Part shown: piece by piece, positions 28,001 to 38,590 of the stretch
How the letters are laid out: each line of letters starts with the position of its first letter
How positions within the stretch are numbered: the first letter of the stretch is position 1
NCBI GenBank assembly: GCA_012656075.1
Contig: JAAKBF010000317.1
Location: forward strand, 1-64,000
Length of the DNA stretch: 64,000 bases
Source: Phytophthora hibernalis
Taxonomy: Eukaryota; Oomycota; Peronosporomycetes; Peronosporales; Peronosporaceae
Direction: 5' to 3'
The notes under the pieces: model-generated
Database searches by the model: none
What the model was told of the DNA's origin: nothing
The model's input: the letters and a program-made list of their open reading frames with translations, nothing else
Made by a program: the position numbers and the translations under genes

Positions 28001-31000
28001 TCATCGCCTCCCGTATAGCGCCATCAACCCTGCAGCGCGTCCCCAAAGCGAGTCATCAACCTTGGTGCGTCATCGGCTCCCACAGCGCGTCATCGCCTCC
28101 CGTATAGCGCCATCAACCCTGAGCGCGTAATCATCCCCAAAGCGAGTCATCAACCTTGGTGTCATCGGCTCCCACAGCGCGTCATCGCCTCCCGTATAGC
28201 GCCATCAACCCTGCAGCGCGTAATCATCCCCCAAAGCGAGTCATCAACCCTGGTGCGTCATCGGCTCCCACAGAGCGTTATCGCCTCCCGTATAGCGCCA
28301 TCAACCCTGCAGCGCGTCCCCAAAGCGAGTCATCAACCCTGGTGCGTCATCGGCTCCCACAGCGCGTCATCGCCTCCCGTATAGCGCCATCAACCCTGCA
28401 GCGCGTAATCATCCCCAAAGCGAGTCATCAACCCTGGTGCGTCATCGGCTCCCACAGCGCGTCATCGCCTCCCGTATAGCGCCATCAACCCTGGAGCGCG
28501 TAATCATCCCCAAAGCGAGTCATCAACCCTGGTGCGTCATCGGCTCCCACAGCGCGTCATCGCCTCCCGTATAGCGCCATCAACCCTGGAGCGCGTAATC
28601 ATCCCCCAAAGCGAGTCATCAACCCTGGTGCGTCATCGGCTCCCACAGCGCGTCATCGCCTCCCGTATAGCGGCATCAACCCTGGAGCGCGTAATCATCC
28701 CCCAAAGCGAGTCATCAACCCTGGTGCGTCATCGGCTCCCACAGCGCGTTATCGCCTCCCGTATAGCGCCATCAACCCTGCAGCGCGTAATCATCCCCAA
28801 AGCGAGTCATCAACCTGGTGCGTCATCGGCTCCCACAGCGCGTTATCGCCTCCCGTATAGCGCCATCAACCCTGGAGCGCGTAATCATCCCCAAAGCGAG
28901 TCATCAACCCTAGTGCGTCATCGGCTCCACAGCGTCATCGCCTCCCGTATAGCGCCATCAACCCTGGAGCGCGTAATCATCCCCAAAGCGAGTCATCAAC
29001 CTTGGTGCGTCATCGGCTCCCACAGCGCGTCATCGCCTCCCGTATAGCGCCATCAACCCTGCAGCGCGTAATCATCCCCCAAAGCGAGTCATCAACCCTG
29101 GTGCGTCATCGGCTCCCACAGCGTCATCGCCTCCCGTATAGCGCCATCAACCCTGAGCGCGTAATCATCCCCAAAGCGAGTCATCAACCCTAGTGCGTCA
29201 TCGGCTCCACAGCGCGTCATCGCCTCCCGTATAGCGCCATCAACCCTGAGCGCGTAATCATCCCCAAAGCGAGTCATCAACCCTGGTGCGTCATCGGCTT
29301 CCACAGCGCGTTATCGCCTCCCGTATAGCGGCATCAACCCTGGAGCGCGTAATCATCCCCAAAGCGAGTCATCAACCCTGGTGCGTCATCCGGTTGCACA
29401 GAGCGTTATCGCCTCCCGTATAGCGCCATCAACCCTGCAGCGCGTAATCATCCCCAAAGCGAGTCATCAACCCTGGTGCGTCATCGGCTCCCACAGAGCG
29501 TTATCGCCTCCCGTATAGCGCCATCAACCCTGGAGCGCGTAATCATCCCCAAAGCGAGTCATCAACCTGGTGTCATCGGCTCACAGCGCGTCATCGCCTC
29601 CCGTATAGCGCCATCAACCCTGGAGCGCGTAATCATCCCCAAAGCGAGTCATCAACCCTAGTGCGTCATCGGCTCCCACAGCGCGTCATCGCCTCCCGTA
29701 TAGCGCCATCAACCCTGCGCGTAATCATCCCCAAAGCGAGTCATCAACCCTGGTGCGTCATCGGTTGCACAGCGCGTTATCGCCTCCCGTATAGCGCCAT
29801 CAACCCTGCAGCGTCCAAAGCGAGTCATCAACCTGGTGCGTCATCGGCCCCACAGCGCGTCATCGCCTCCCGTATAGCGCCATCAACCCTGCAGCGCGTA
29901 ATCATCCCCAAAGCGAGTCATCAACCTTGGTGCGTCATCGGCTCCCACAGCGCGTTATCGCCTCCCGTATAGCGCCATCAACCCTGCAGCGCGTAATCAT
30001 CCCCCAAAGCGAGTCATCAACCTGGTGCGTCATCGGCTCCCACAGCGCGTTATCGCCTCCGTATAGCGCCATCAACCCTGCAGCGCGTAATCATCCCCCA
30101 AAGCGAGTCATCAACCTTGGTGTCATCGGCTCCCACAGCGCGTCATCGCCTCCCGTATAGCGCCATCAACCCTGGAGCGCGTAATCATCCCCAAAGCGAG
30201 TCATCAACCCTGGTGCGTCATCCTCCCACAGCGCGTCATCGCCTCCCGTATAGCGCCATCAACCCTGGAGCGCGTAATCATCCCCCAAAGCGAGTCATCA
30301 ACCTTGGTGCGTCATCGGCTCCCACAGCGCGTCATCGCCTCCCGTATAGCGCCATCAACCCTGGAGCGCGTAATCATCCCCCAAAGCGAGTCATCAACCC
30401 TGGTGCGTCATCGGCTCCCACAGCGCGTTATCGCCTCCCGTATAGCGCCATCAACCCTGCAGCGCGTAATCATCCCCCAAAGCGAGTCATCAACCCTGGT
30501 GCGTCATCCGGTTGCACAGAGCGTTATCGCCTCCCGTATAGCGCCATCAAACCTGGAGCGCGTTCAAAGCGAGTCATCAACCCTGGTGCGTCATCGGCTC
30601 CCACAGCGCGTCATCGCCTCCCGTATAGCGCCATCAACCCTGGAGCGCGTAATCATCCCCCAAAGCGAGTCATCAACCTTGGTGCGTCATCGGCTCCCAC
30701 AGCGCGTCATCGCCTCCCGTATAGCGCCATCAACCCTGCAGCGCGTAATCATCCCCCAAAGCGAGTCATCAACCTTGGTGTCATCGGCTCCCACAGCGCG
30801 TTATCGCCTCCCGTATAGCGCCATCAACCCTGGAGCGCGTAATCATCCCCCAAAGCGAGTCATCAACCTGGTGCGTCATCGGCTCCCACAGCGCGTCATC
30901 GCCTCCCGTATAGCGCCATCAACCCTGCAGCGCGTAATCATCCCCCAAAGCGAGTCATCAACCTGGTGCGTCATCGGCTCCCACAGCGCGTCATCGCCTC

Positions 31001-31325
31001 CCGTATAGCGCCATCAACCCTGGAGCGCGTAATCATTCCCCAAAGCGAGTCATCAACCTGGTGCGTCATCGGCTCCCACAGAGCGTTATCGCCTCCCGTA
31101 TAGCGCCATCAACCCTGCAGCGCGTAATCATCCCCCAAAGCGAGTCATCAACCCTGGTGCGTCATCGGTTGCACAGCGCGTCATCGCCTCCCGTATAGCG
31201 CCATCAACCCTGCAGCGCGTAATCATCCCCAAAGCGAGTCATCAACCCTGGTGCGTCATCGGCTCCCACAGCGCGTTATCGCCTCCCGTATAGCGCCATC
31301 AACACTGCAGCGCGTCCAAAGCGAG
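19003..31325 (+). repeat. Marker monomers with short deletion in the AATCATCCCC block
   Basis: Thirteen monomers in this span join GCGCGT almost directly to CCCCAAAGCG or CCAAAGCG, losing AATCAT or slightly more. The AAAGCG after each junction starts near 19014, 21177, 22871, 23530, 24657, 25410, 26263, 27388, 28045, 28322, 29817, 30566 and 31318. Most of these monomers also carry CACAGAGCG and/or GCGTTATC in the preceding block, so the changes are linked. Intervals near 750 bp (three times), 658 bp (twice) and 1126 bp (twice) recur. Confidence 0.75.
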
Positions 31326-33030
31326 TCATCAACCTTGGTGCGTCATCGGCTCCCACAGCGCGTCATCGCCTCCCGTATAGCGCCATCAACCCTGCAGCGC
31401 GTAATCATCCCCCAAAGCGAGTCATCAACCCTGGTGCGTCATCGGCTCCCACAGCGCGTCATCGCCTCCCGTATAGCGCCATCAACCCTGAGCGCGTAAT
31501 CATCCCCCAAAGCGAGTCATCAACCTGGTGCGTCATCGGCTCCCACAGCGCGTCATCGCCTCCCGTATAGCGCCATCAACCCTGAGCGTAATCATTCCCA
31601 AAGCGAGTCATCAACCCTAGTGCGTCATCGGCTCCCACAGAGCGTTATCGCCTCCCGTATAGCGCCATCAACCCTGGAGCGTAATCATCCCCAAAGCGAG
31701 TCATCAACCCTGGTGTCATCGGCTCCCACAGCGCGTCATCGCCTCCCGTATAGCGCCATCAACCCTGCAGCGCGTAATCATCCCCCAAAGCGAGTCATCA
31801 ACCCTGGTGCGTCATCGGCTCCCACAGCGCGTCATCGCCTCCCGTATAGCGCCATCAACCCTGAGCGCGTAATCATCCCCAAAGCGAGTCATCAACCCTG
31901 GTGCGTCATCGGCTCCCACAGCGTCATCGCCTCCCGTATAGCGCCATCAACCCTGGAGCGCGTAATCATCCCCCAAAGCGAGTCATCAACCCTAGTGCGT
32001 CATCGGCTCCCACAGCGCGTCATCGCCTCCGTATAGCGCCATCAACCCTGGAGCGCGTAATCATCCCCAAAGCGAGTCATCAACCCTGGTGCGTCATCGG
32101 CTCCCACAGCGTCATCGCCTCCCGTATAGCGCCATCAACCCTGGAGCGCGTAATCATCCCCCAAAGCGAGTCATCAACCCTAGTGCGTCATCGGCTCCCA
32201 CAGCGCGTTATCGCCTCCCGTATAGCGCCATCAACCCTGCAGCGCGTAATCATCCCCCAAAGCGAGTCATCAACCCTGGTGCGTCATCCGGCTGCACAGC
32301 GCGTCATCGCCTCCCGTATAGCGCCATCAACCCTGCAGCGCGTAATCATCCCCCAAAGCGAGTCATCAACCTGGTGCGTCATCGGCTCCCACAGCGCGCA
32401 TCGCCTCCCGTAGCGCCATCAACCCTGCAGCGCGTAATCATCCCCCAAAGCGAGTCATCAACCCAGTGCGTCATCGGCTCCCACAGCGCGCATCATCGCC
32501 TCCCGTATAGCGCCATCAACCCTGCAGCGCGTAATCATCCCCCAAAGCGAGTCATCAACCCTGGTGCGTCATCGGCTCCCACAGCGCGTCATCGCCTCCC
32601 GTATAGCGCCATCAACCTGGAGCGCGTAATCATCCCCCAAAGCGAGTCATCAACCCTGGTGCGTCATCGGCTCCCACAGCGCGTCATCGCCTCCCGTATA
32701 GCGCCATCAACCCTGAGCGCGTAATCATCCCCCAAAGCGAGTCATCAACCCTAGTGCGTCATCGGCTCCCACAGCGCGTCATCGCCTCCCGTATAGCGCC
32801 ATCAACCCTGGAGCGCGTAATCATCCCCCAAAGCGAGTCATCAACCCTAGTGCGTCATCGGCTCCCACAGAGCGTCATCGCCTCCCGTATAGCGCCATCA
32901 ACCCTGCAGCGCGTAATCATCCCCAAAGCGAGTCATCAACCCTGGTGCGTCATCGGCTCCCACAGCGCGTCATCGCCTCCCGTATAGCGCCATCAACCCT
33001 GGAGCGCGTAATCATCCCAAAGCGAGTCAT

Positions 33031-33060
33031 CAACCCTGGTGCGTCATCGCCTCCCGTATA
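33031..33060 (+). repeat. Monomer lacking one sub-repeat (20-bp deletion)
   Basis: At 33041 GCGTCATCGCCTCCCGTATA directly follows CAACCCTGGT. Normally two successive GCGTCATC blocks stand here, the first followed by GGCTCCCACA. Exactly one 20-bp sub-repeat is missing, as expected from misalignment between the two near-identical GCGTCATCG blocks. Confidence 0.85.
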
Positions 33061-36000
33061 GCGCCATCAACCCTGGAGCGCGTAATCATCCCCCAAAGCG
33101 AGTCATCAACCCTGGTGCGTCATCGGCTCCCACAGCGCGTCATCGCCTCCCGTATAGCGCCATCAACCCTGCAGCGCGTAATCATCCCCCAAAGCGAGTC
33201 ATCAACCCTGGTGCGTCATCCTGTTGCACAGAGCGTCATCGCCTCCCGTATAGCGCCATCAACCCTGGAGCGCGTAATCATCCCCAAAGCGAGTCATCAA
33301 CCCTGGTGCGTCATCGGCTCCCACAGCGCGTTATCGCCTCCCGTATAGCGCCATCAACCCTGGAGCGCGTAATCATCCCCCAAAGCGAGTCATCAACCTG
33401 GTGCGTCATCGGCTCCCACAGCGCGTCATCGCCTCCCGTATAGCGCCATCAACCCTGCAGCGCGTAATCATCCCCAAAGCGAGTCATCAACCTTGGTGCG
33501 TCATCGGCTCCCACAGCGCGTCATCGCCTCCCGTATAGCGCCATCAACCCTGCAGCGCGTAATCATCCCCAAAGCGAGTCATCAACCCTGGTGCGTCATC
33601 GGCTCCACAGCGCGTTATCGCCTCCCGTATAGCGCCATCAACCCTGGAGCGCGTAATCATCCCCAGAGCGAGTCATCAACCCTGGTGCGTCATCGGCTCC
33701 CACAGCGCGTCATCGCCTCCCGTATAGCGCCATCAACCCTGGAGCGCGTAATCATCCCCAAAGCGAGTCATCAACCCTGGTGCGTCATCGGCTCCCACAG
33801 CGCGTCATCGCCTCCCGTATAGCGCCATCAACCCTGAGCGCGTAATCATCCCCCAAAGCGAGTCATCAACCCTGGTGCGTCATCGGCTCCCACAGCGCGT
33901 TATCGCCTCCCGTATAGCGCCATCAACCCTGCAGCGCGTAATCATCCCCAAAGCGAGTCATCAACCCTGGTGCGTCATCCTGTTGCACAGAGCGTCATCG
34001 CCTCCCGTATAGCGCCATCAACCCTGCAGCGCGTAATCATCCCCAAAGCGAGTCATCAACCCTGGTGCGTCATCCTGTTGCACAGAGCGTTATCGCCTCC
34101 CGTATAGCGCCATCAACCCTGAGCGCGTAATCATCCCCCAAAGCGAGTCATCAACCCTGGTGCGTCATCGGCTCCCACAGCGCGTCATCGCCTCCCGTAT
34201 AGCGCCATCAACCCTGGAGCGTAATCATCCCCAAAGCGAGTCATCAACCCTAGTGCGTCATCGGCTCCCACAGAGCGTTATCGCCTCCCGTATAGCGCCA
34301 TCAACCCTGCAGCGCGTAATCATCCCCCAAAGCGAGTCATCAACCCTGGTGTCATCGGCTCCCACAGAGCGTTATCGCCTCCCGTATAGCGCCATCAACC
34401 CTGCAGCGCGTAATCATCCCCAAAGCGAGTCATCAACCCTGGTGCGTCATCGGCTCCCACAGCGCGTCATCGCCTCCCGTATAGCGCCATCAACCCTGGA
34501 GCGCGTAATCATCCCCCAAAGCGAGTCATCAACCCTAGTGCGTCATCGGCTCCCACAGCGCGTCATCGCCTCCCGTATAGCGCCATCAACCCTGAGCGCG
34601 TAATCATCCCCCAAAGCGAGTCATCAACCTTGGTGCGTCATCGGCTCCCACAGACGTTATCGCCTCCCGTATAGCGCCATCAACCCTGGAGCGTAATCAT
34701 CCCCCAAAGCGAGTCATCAACCCTGGTGCGTCATCGGCTCCCACAGCGTCATCGCCTCCCGTATAGCGCCATCAACCCTGGAGCGCGTAATCATCCCCCA
34801 AAGCGAGTCATCAACCTGGTGCGTCATCGGCTCCCACAGCGCGTCATCGCCTCCCGTATAGCGCCATCAACCCTGCAGCGCGTAATCATCCCCCAAAGCG
34901 AGTCATCAACCCTGGTGCGTCATCGGCTCCCAGCGCAGTTATCGCCTCCCGTATAGCGCCATCAACCCTGGAGCGCGTAATCATCCCCCAAAGCGAGTCA
35001 TCAACCTGGTGCGTCATCGGCTCCCACAGCGTCATCGCCTCCCGTATAGCGCCATCAACCCTGCAGCGTAATCATCCCCCAAAGCGAGTCATCAACCTTG
35101 GTGCGTCATCGGCTCCCACAGCGCGTCATCGCCTCCCGTATAGCGCCATCAACCCTGGAGCGCGTAATCATCCCCAAAGCGAGTCATCAACCTGGTGCGT
35201 CATCGGCTCCCACAGCGCGTCATCGCCTCCCGTATAGCGCCATCAACCCTGGAGCGCGTAATCATTCCCCAAAGCGAGTCATCAACCTTGGTGCGTCATC
35301 GGCTCCCACAGCGCGTCATCGCCTCCCGTATAGCGCCATCAACCCTGGAGCGCGTAATCATCCCCCAAAGCGAGTCATCAACCCTGGTGCGTCATCGGCT
35401 CCCACAGAGCGTTATCGCCTCCCGTATAGCGCCATCAACCCTGGAGCGCGTAATCATCCCCCAAAGCGAGTCATCAACCTGGTGCGTCATCGGCTCCCAC
35501 AGCGCGTTATCGCCTCCCGTATAGCGCCATCAACCCTGGAGCGCGTAATCATCCCCCAAAGCGAGTCATCAACCCTGGTGCGTCATCCTGTTGCACAGCG
35601 CGTTATCGCCTCCCGTATAGCGCCATCAACCCTGGAGCGCGTAATCATCCCCCAAAGCGAGTCATCAACCCTGGTGCGTCATCGGCTCCCACAGCGCGTT
35701 ATCGCCTCCCGTATAGCGCCATCAACCCTGGAGCGCGTAATCATCCCCCAAAGCGAGTCATCAACCTTGGTGCGTCATCGGCTCCCACAGCGCGTCATCG
35801 CCTCCGTATAGCGCCATCAACCCTGCAGCGCGTAATCATCCCCCAAAGCGAGTCATCAACTCAGTGCGTCATCGGCTCCCACAGCGCGTCATCGCCTCCC
35901 GTATAGCGCCATCAACCCTGGAGCGCGTAATCATCCCCCAAAGCGAGTCATCAACCCTGGTGCGTCATCGGCTCCCACAGCGCGTCATCGCCTCCCGTAT

Positions 36001-37140
36001 AGCGCCATCAACCCTGGAGCGCGTAATCATCCCCAAAGCGAGTCATCAACCCTGGTGCGTCATCGGCTCCACAGCGCGTCATCGCCTCCCGTATAGCGCC
36101 ATCAACCCTGGAGCGCGTAATCATCCCCCAAAGCGAGTCATCAACCCTGGTGCGTCATCGGCTCCCACAGCGCGTTATCGCCTCCCGTATAGCGCCATCA
36201 ACCTGGAGCGCGTAATCATCCCCAAAGCGAGTCATCAACCCGGTGCGTCATCGGCTCCCACAGCGCGTTATCGCCTCCCGTATAGCGCCATCAACCCTGG
36301 AGCGCGTAATCATCCCCCAAAGCGAGTCATCAACCTTGTGCGTCATCCGGTTCCACAGCGCGTTATCGCCTCCCGTATAGCGCCATCAACCCTGCAGCGC
36401 GTAATCATCCCCCAAAGCGAGTCATCAACCCTGGTGCGTCATCGGCTCCCACAGCGCGTCATCGCCTCCCGTATAGCGCCATCAACCCTGAGCGCGTAAT
36501 CATCCCCCAAAGCGAGTCATCAACCTTGGTGCGTCATCGGCTCCCACAGCGCGTCATCGCCTCCCGTATAGCGCCATCAACCCTGGAGCGCGTAATCATC
36601 CCCCAAAGCGAGTCATCAACCCTGGTGCGTCATCGGCTCCACAGCGCGTCATCGCCTCCCGTATAGCGCCATCAACCCTGGAGCGCGTAATCATCCCCCA
36701 AAGCGAGTCATCAACCCTGGTGCGTCATCGGCTCCCACAGCGCGTTATCGCCTCCCGTATAGCGCCATCAACCCTGGAGCGCGTAATCATCCCCAAAGCG
36801 AGTCATCAACCCTGGTGCGTCATCGGCTCCCAGAGCGTTATCGCCTCCCGTATAGCGCCATCAACCCTGGAGCGCGTAATCATCCCCCAAAGCGAGTCAT
36901 CAACCCTGGTGCGTCATCGGCTCCCACAGCGCGTTATCGCCTCCCGTATAGCGCCATCAACCCTGGAGCGCGTAATCATCCCCAAAGCGAGTCATCAACC
37001 CTGGTGCGTCATCGGTTGCACAGCGCGTTATCGCCTCCCGTATAGCGCCATCAACCCTGCAGCGCGTAATCATCCCCAAAGCGAGTCATCAACCCTGGTG
37101 CGTCATCGGCTCCACAGAGCGTTATCGCCTCCCGTATAGC

Positions 37141-37277
37141 GCCATCTAACCCTGGACACGTCATCCAAACTCAGTCATCAACCTTGGCTGTCATCAGCAT
37201 CCCACAGCGTCATCGCCTCCGTATAGCCCTCAAGCCGAGCGCAGCTAACTCCCCCAAAGCGAACATAACCCTTGGTG
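37141..37277 (+). repeat. Decayed monomers at the inner end of the left array
   Basis: About one and a half monomers remain recognisable (GCGCCATC, AGTCATCAACC, CCCACAGCGTCATCGCC, CCCCCAAAGCGAA), with many substitutions. This is the start of progressive decay. The last monomer that matches the array well ends at about 37139. Confidence 0.85.
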
Positions 37278-37440
37278 ACTTGGGGGAGACTGTTGATTTA
37301 TTTTTGTTGATCTAGCCTCTCCATAGCTCTAGTCAATCCTATAGCTAGTCCTATACGTAAATACAAATATCCAGTGTGAACAGATCCCAGTATATGATCA
37401 TGCTGCCAGCGGCATCTACATCCGTATAGGCGACTCGACA
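37278..37440. other. AT-richer non-satellite island
   Basis: No satellite blocks are recognisable. The composition is clearly more AT-rich than anything else in the window, including GATTTATTTTTGTTGATC near 37294-37311 (a direct TGTTGAT repeat around an AT run) and a second short direct repeat built on CTAGT and CCTATA near 37329-37356. No convincing coding frame: minus-strand frames are open but use AT-rich codons unlike the other coding-like pieces. It could be a relic of pre-existing intergenic DNA. Confidence 0.6.
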
Positions 37441-37528
37441 CTACTGTCGGAGCATCCCCAAAGCGAGGCGGGTGGACGCTGGTGCGTCGATCCTGTTGCG
37501 ACAGAGCGTTATCGGTCCCGATAGCGCG
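37441..37528 (+). repeat. Decayed satellite with TCCTGTTG...ACAGAGCGTTATC variant
   Basis: The blocks ATCCCCAAAGCGAG (37453), GGTGCGTCGATCCTGTTGCG (37481) and ACAGAGCGTTATCGG (37501) are in + orientation. It is the same variant that is scattered through 17431-37140, here in a decayed state. Confidence 0.75.
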
Positions 37529-37631
37529 AGTCGATGATGACGTGAATCGCGTCCTTCCAGGACAGCAAGACCCAGTCGTACACCTTCTCCATACGCGCGT
37601 CTCCCAACACGAAGCCTGAACCGCGCAGCAT
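37509..37631 (-). pseudogene. Coding-like fragment, unrecognised (40 codons)
   Basis: An ATG at 37631-37629 opens a 40-residue frame ending in TAA at 37511-37509. The peptide begins MLRGSGFVLGDARMEKVYDW and continues through WKDAIHVIIDSRYR. Most codons end in G or C (AAG, ATG, CTG, GTG, TAC, GAC, GTC, ATC), and the alternation of hydrophobic and charged residues looks like a folded protein. The frame stays open upstream to a TGA near 37662 (adding CLAASALFK), so the ATG may not be the real start. The last few codons lie in decayed satellite, meaning the original reading frame was cut there. I do not recognise the family. It is most likely a broken piece of a gene captured in the array edge; chance openness in GC-rich DNA is the alternative. 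Confidence 0.35.
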
Positions 37632-37666
37632 CTTGAAAAGTGCCGACGCTGCGAGGCATCACCTCG

Positions 37667-37853
37667 TGACGTCATCGGACTCCCAAGCGGTCTCGGCTCC
37701 CGGAGCCCATCAACCCTGGAGCGCGAATCATGTCCCAAAGCTGTCGCAACCCTAGTCCGTGTCAGTCGGCTCCCACTCGCGCGTCATTCGCCCCCGTCTA
37801 GCGGCCATCAACCCTGGAGCTGCGTCCATCGTCTTCCGCGCGAGTCTTCAACC
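37667..37853 (+). repeat. Decayed satellite, about two monomers
   Basis: Blocks such as GACGTCATCGGACTCCCA, CCCATCAACCCTGGAGCGCG, AATCATGTCCCAAAGC, CAGTCGGCTCCCA, GCGCGTCATTCGCC and GGCCATCAACCCTGGAGC keep the normal order and + orientation but carry many single-base insertions and substitutions. A perfect TGACGTCA palindrome at 37667-37674 was made by local change in a GCGTCATC block. Confidence 0.85.
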
Positions 37854-37892
37854 TTTCTTGCGCTTGGCCCCAGCAGACGGGGTTTGTTGGTC
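37848..37892 (-). pseudogene. Very short coding-like insert
   Basis: A 45-bp non-satellite insert between satellite relics. Read on the minus strand it gives DQQTPSAGAKRKKG followed by TGA at 37850-37848. The basic KRKK near a stop resembles a nuclear localisation tail, but at 14 residues this is weak evidence. The satellite resumes on both sides. Confidence 0.15.
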
Positions 37893-37943
37893 TCCCGTCT
37901 TTAGCGCCATCAACCGGAGCGCGTCTCATCCCCAAAGTGGTCA
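37893..37943 (+). repeat. Decayed satellite, half monomer
   Basis: TCCCGTCTTTAGCGCCATCA, GAGCGCGTCTCATCCCC and AAAGTGGTCATC keep the order of the normal monomer in + orientation. The text then changes to non-satellite sequence at about 37944. Confidence 0.8.
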
Positions 37944-38240
37944 TCCCGGGGAAGCCACATCGGGAGGCACGCGCTGTTCTTCGAACGCCTCCCTTTATCG
38001 CTGGCACCATGGCCTGTCGTGAAGGTTCCCTCGGAGCTCACGACGCGTCTCTCTTCGAGCTCACTTGCCGTCGACGACCTCCTGATCGCGCCATCCCCTG
38101 GGTTCCTTCTTGATCGTTACCCCATCTTCCGGAGTAGTACTCCCGGTCGCGGCATCCTGTGGAATGGAGCCTTAGCAGAAATCTGCAAAGTCGTCATCAA
38201 ACCCTACGCGTTAACGTCGGGCAAATTCCCGGTTGTTTGA
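37905..38240 (+). pseudogene. Open frame with coding character, unrecognised, no ATG
   Basis: The frame is open from after TAG (37902-37904) to TGA at 38238-38240, 111 codons. The first dozen codons are satellite; the non-satellite part starts about 37944. The peptide includes HIGRHALFFERLPLSLAPWP, VKVPSELTTRL, VDDLLIAPSPGFLLDRYPIF and ILWNGALAEICKVVIKPYAL. There is no ATG in frame; a GTG at 38019 is only a possible start. A separate ATG at 38009 in good context (ACCATGG) opens a different frame of only 34 codons. Codons lean to G or C at the third position and no other frame over this stretch is comparably long. I do not recognise the protein. Its lack of a start and entry from satellite suggest a gene fragment embedded in the array edge. 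Confidence 0.4.
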
Positions 38241-38282
38241 GTAGCGCATCTCTGGGTGGGTGTGATCCAAGTTAATTGGGAA

Positions 38283-38299
38283 CCTGAAGCGCCTTCAGG
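38283..38299. other. Small perfect hairpin
   Basis: CCTGAAG, a CGC loop and CTTCAGG form a perfect 7-bp stem. It is not followed by a T run and has no gene directly upstream that would need a terminator. It may be fortuitous. Confidence 0.4.
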
Positions 38300-38328
38300 C
38301 GCAGCGCGGATTCTCCTCGCTCTGCGTC

Positions 38329-38520
38329 GCTCTTGCTCTGACGTCTCACTCGTGCTGACGACGACCTATCTAATTTGATCTTGGTGCGTGCATCGGCTCG
38401 GACCTCGCGTTATCGGCGTTATCGTATAGCGCCATCTTCCCTGGCGCGCTTGCTCTGACGTCTCCCGTGCGACGACTCATCTTTGACCTTGGTGCGTTAT
38501 CGGACCCACGTGCGTTGTCG
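38329..38520 (+). repeat. Local direct duplication, 117 bp offset
   Basis: CTTGCTCTGACGTCTC at 38332 recurs at 38449. Similarity continues through the GACGAC region, TTGATCTTGGTGCGT (or TTGACCTTGGTGCGT) and the ATCGG block. Copy 1 spans about 38329-38417 and copy 2 about 38446-38520, with several indels. Each copy is a hybrid: non-satellite 5' part and satellite-like 3' part (GGTGCGTTATCGG, CGCCTCCCGT). The hybrid was therefore duplicated after it formed. Confidence 0.65.
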
Positions 38521-38590
38521 CCTCCCGTTAGTGCGTTAATAGCTCTTGGAACGAAGAAAACCATTTGCCACAAGCGAATTCGACTGAGCC
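38521..38590. other. Non-satellite stretch, nothing recognised
   Basis: After a last CGCCTCCCGT remnant, the sequence (including GAAGAAAACCATTTGCC and GCGAATTCGACTGAGCC) shows no satellite block and no clear frame. It is less GC-rich than the arrays. Confidence 0.5.

Larger units (their letters stand above)
1..37140 (+). repeat. Left satellite array, 95-96 bp monomer, + orientation
   Basis: Roughly 390 head-to-tail copies of one monomer, recognisable by blocks such as GCGCCATCAACCCTGGAGCG, AGCGAGTCATCAACC and GCGTCATCGCCTCCCGTATA. The usual length is 96 bp, or 95 bp when a run of five C is four. Common variation: CTGGAG, CTGCAG (a PstI site) or CTGAG after the CAACC block; CCTGGTG, CTTGGTG or CCTAGTG before the CGTCATCGG block; C4 or C5; and loss of CG from AGCGCGTC. 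The array continues past the left edge of the window and decays at 37141. The C-rich strand is the plus strand here (about 38 C to 21 G per monomer). No insertion or gene interrupts it. Confidence 0.98.
17431..37140 (+). repeat. Sub-block with interspersed TTGCACAGAGCG-variant monomers
   Basis: From about 17440 onward many monomers replace GGCTCCCACAGCGCGTCATC with forms such as GGTTGCACAGAGCGTTATC, GGCTGCACAGAGCG or CCTGTTGCACAGAGCG (for example near 17821, 18011, 18293, 18866, 19808, 21028, 22718, 24604, 29393, 30508, 33220, 34078, 35588). The same form appears only sporadically further left (427, 1168). CTGCAG is the commoner form of the PstI-type site between about 18000 and 32500. The ordinary monomers between them match the rest of the array. 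Confidence 0.8.

Noticed and set aside
1..37140. CRISPR array
   Set aside because: Monomers are contiguous and nearly identical along their whole length, with no unique spacers and no cas genes.
37298..37738. 146-codon minus-strand open frame
   Set aside because: It runs through AT-rich sequence, decayed satellite and the 37509-37631 insert in a frame with unlikely composition (CCAVQASCWETRVWRRC). The alternative frame over the insert is far more coding-like.
38130..38210. Possible protein kinase start (GRG loop followed by VVIK) in the 37905-38240 frame
   Set aside because: Only a loose resemblance to the glycine loop and lysine. The second and third glycines, the valine spacing and all later kinase motifs are absent before the stop.
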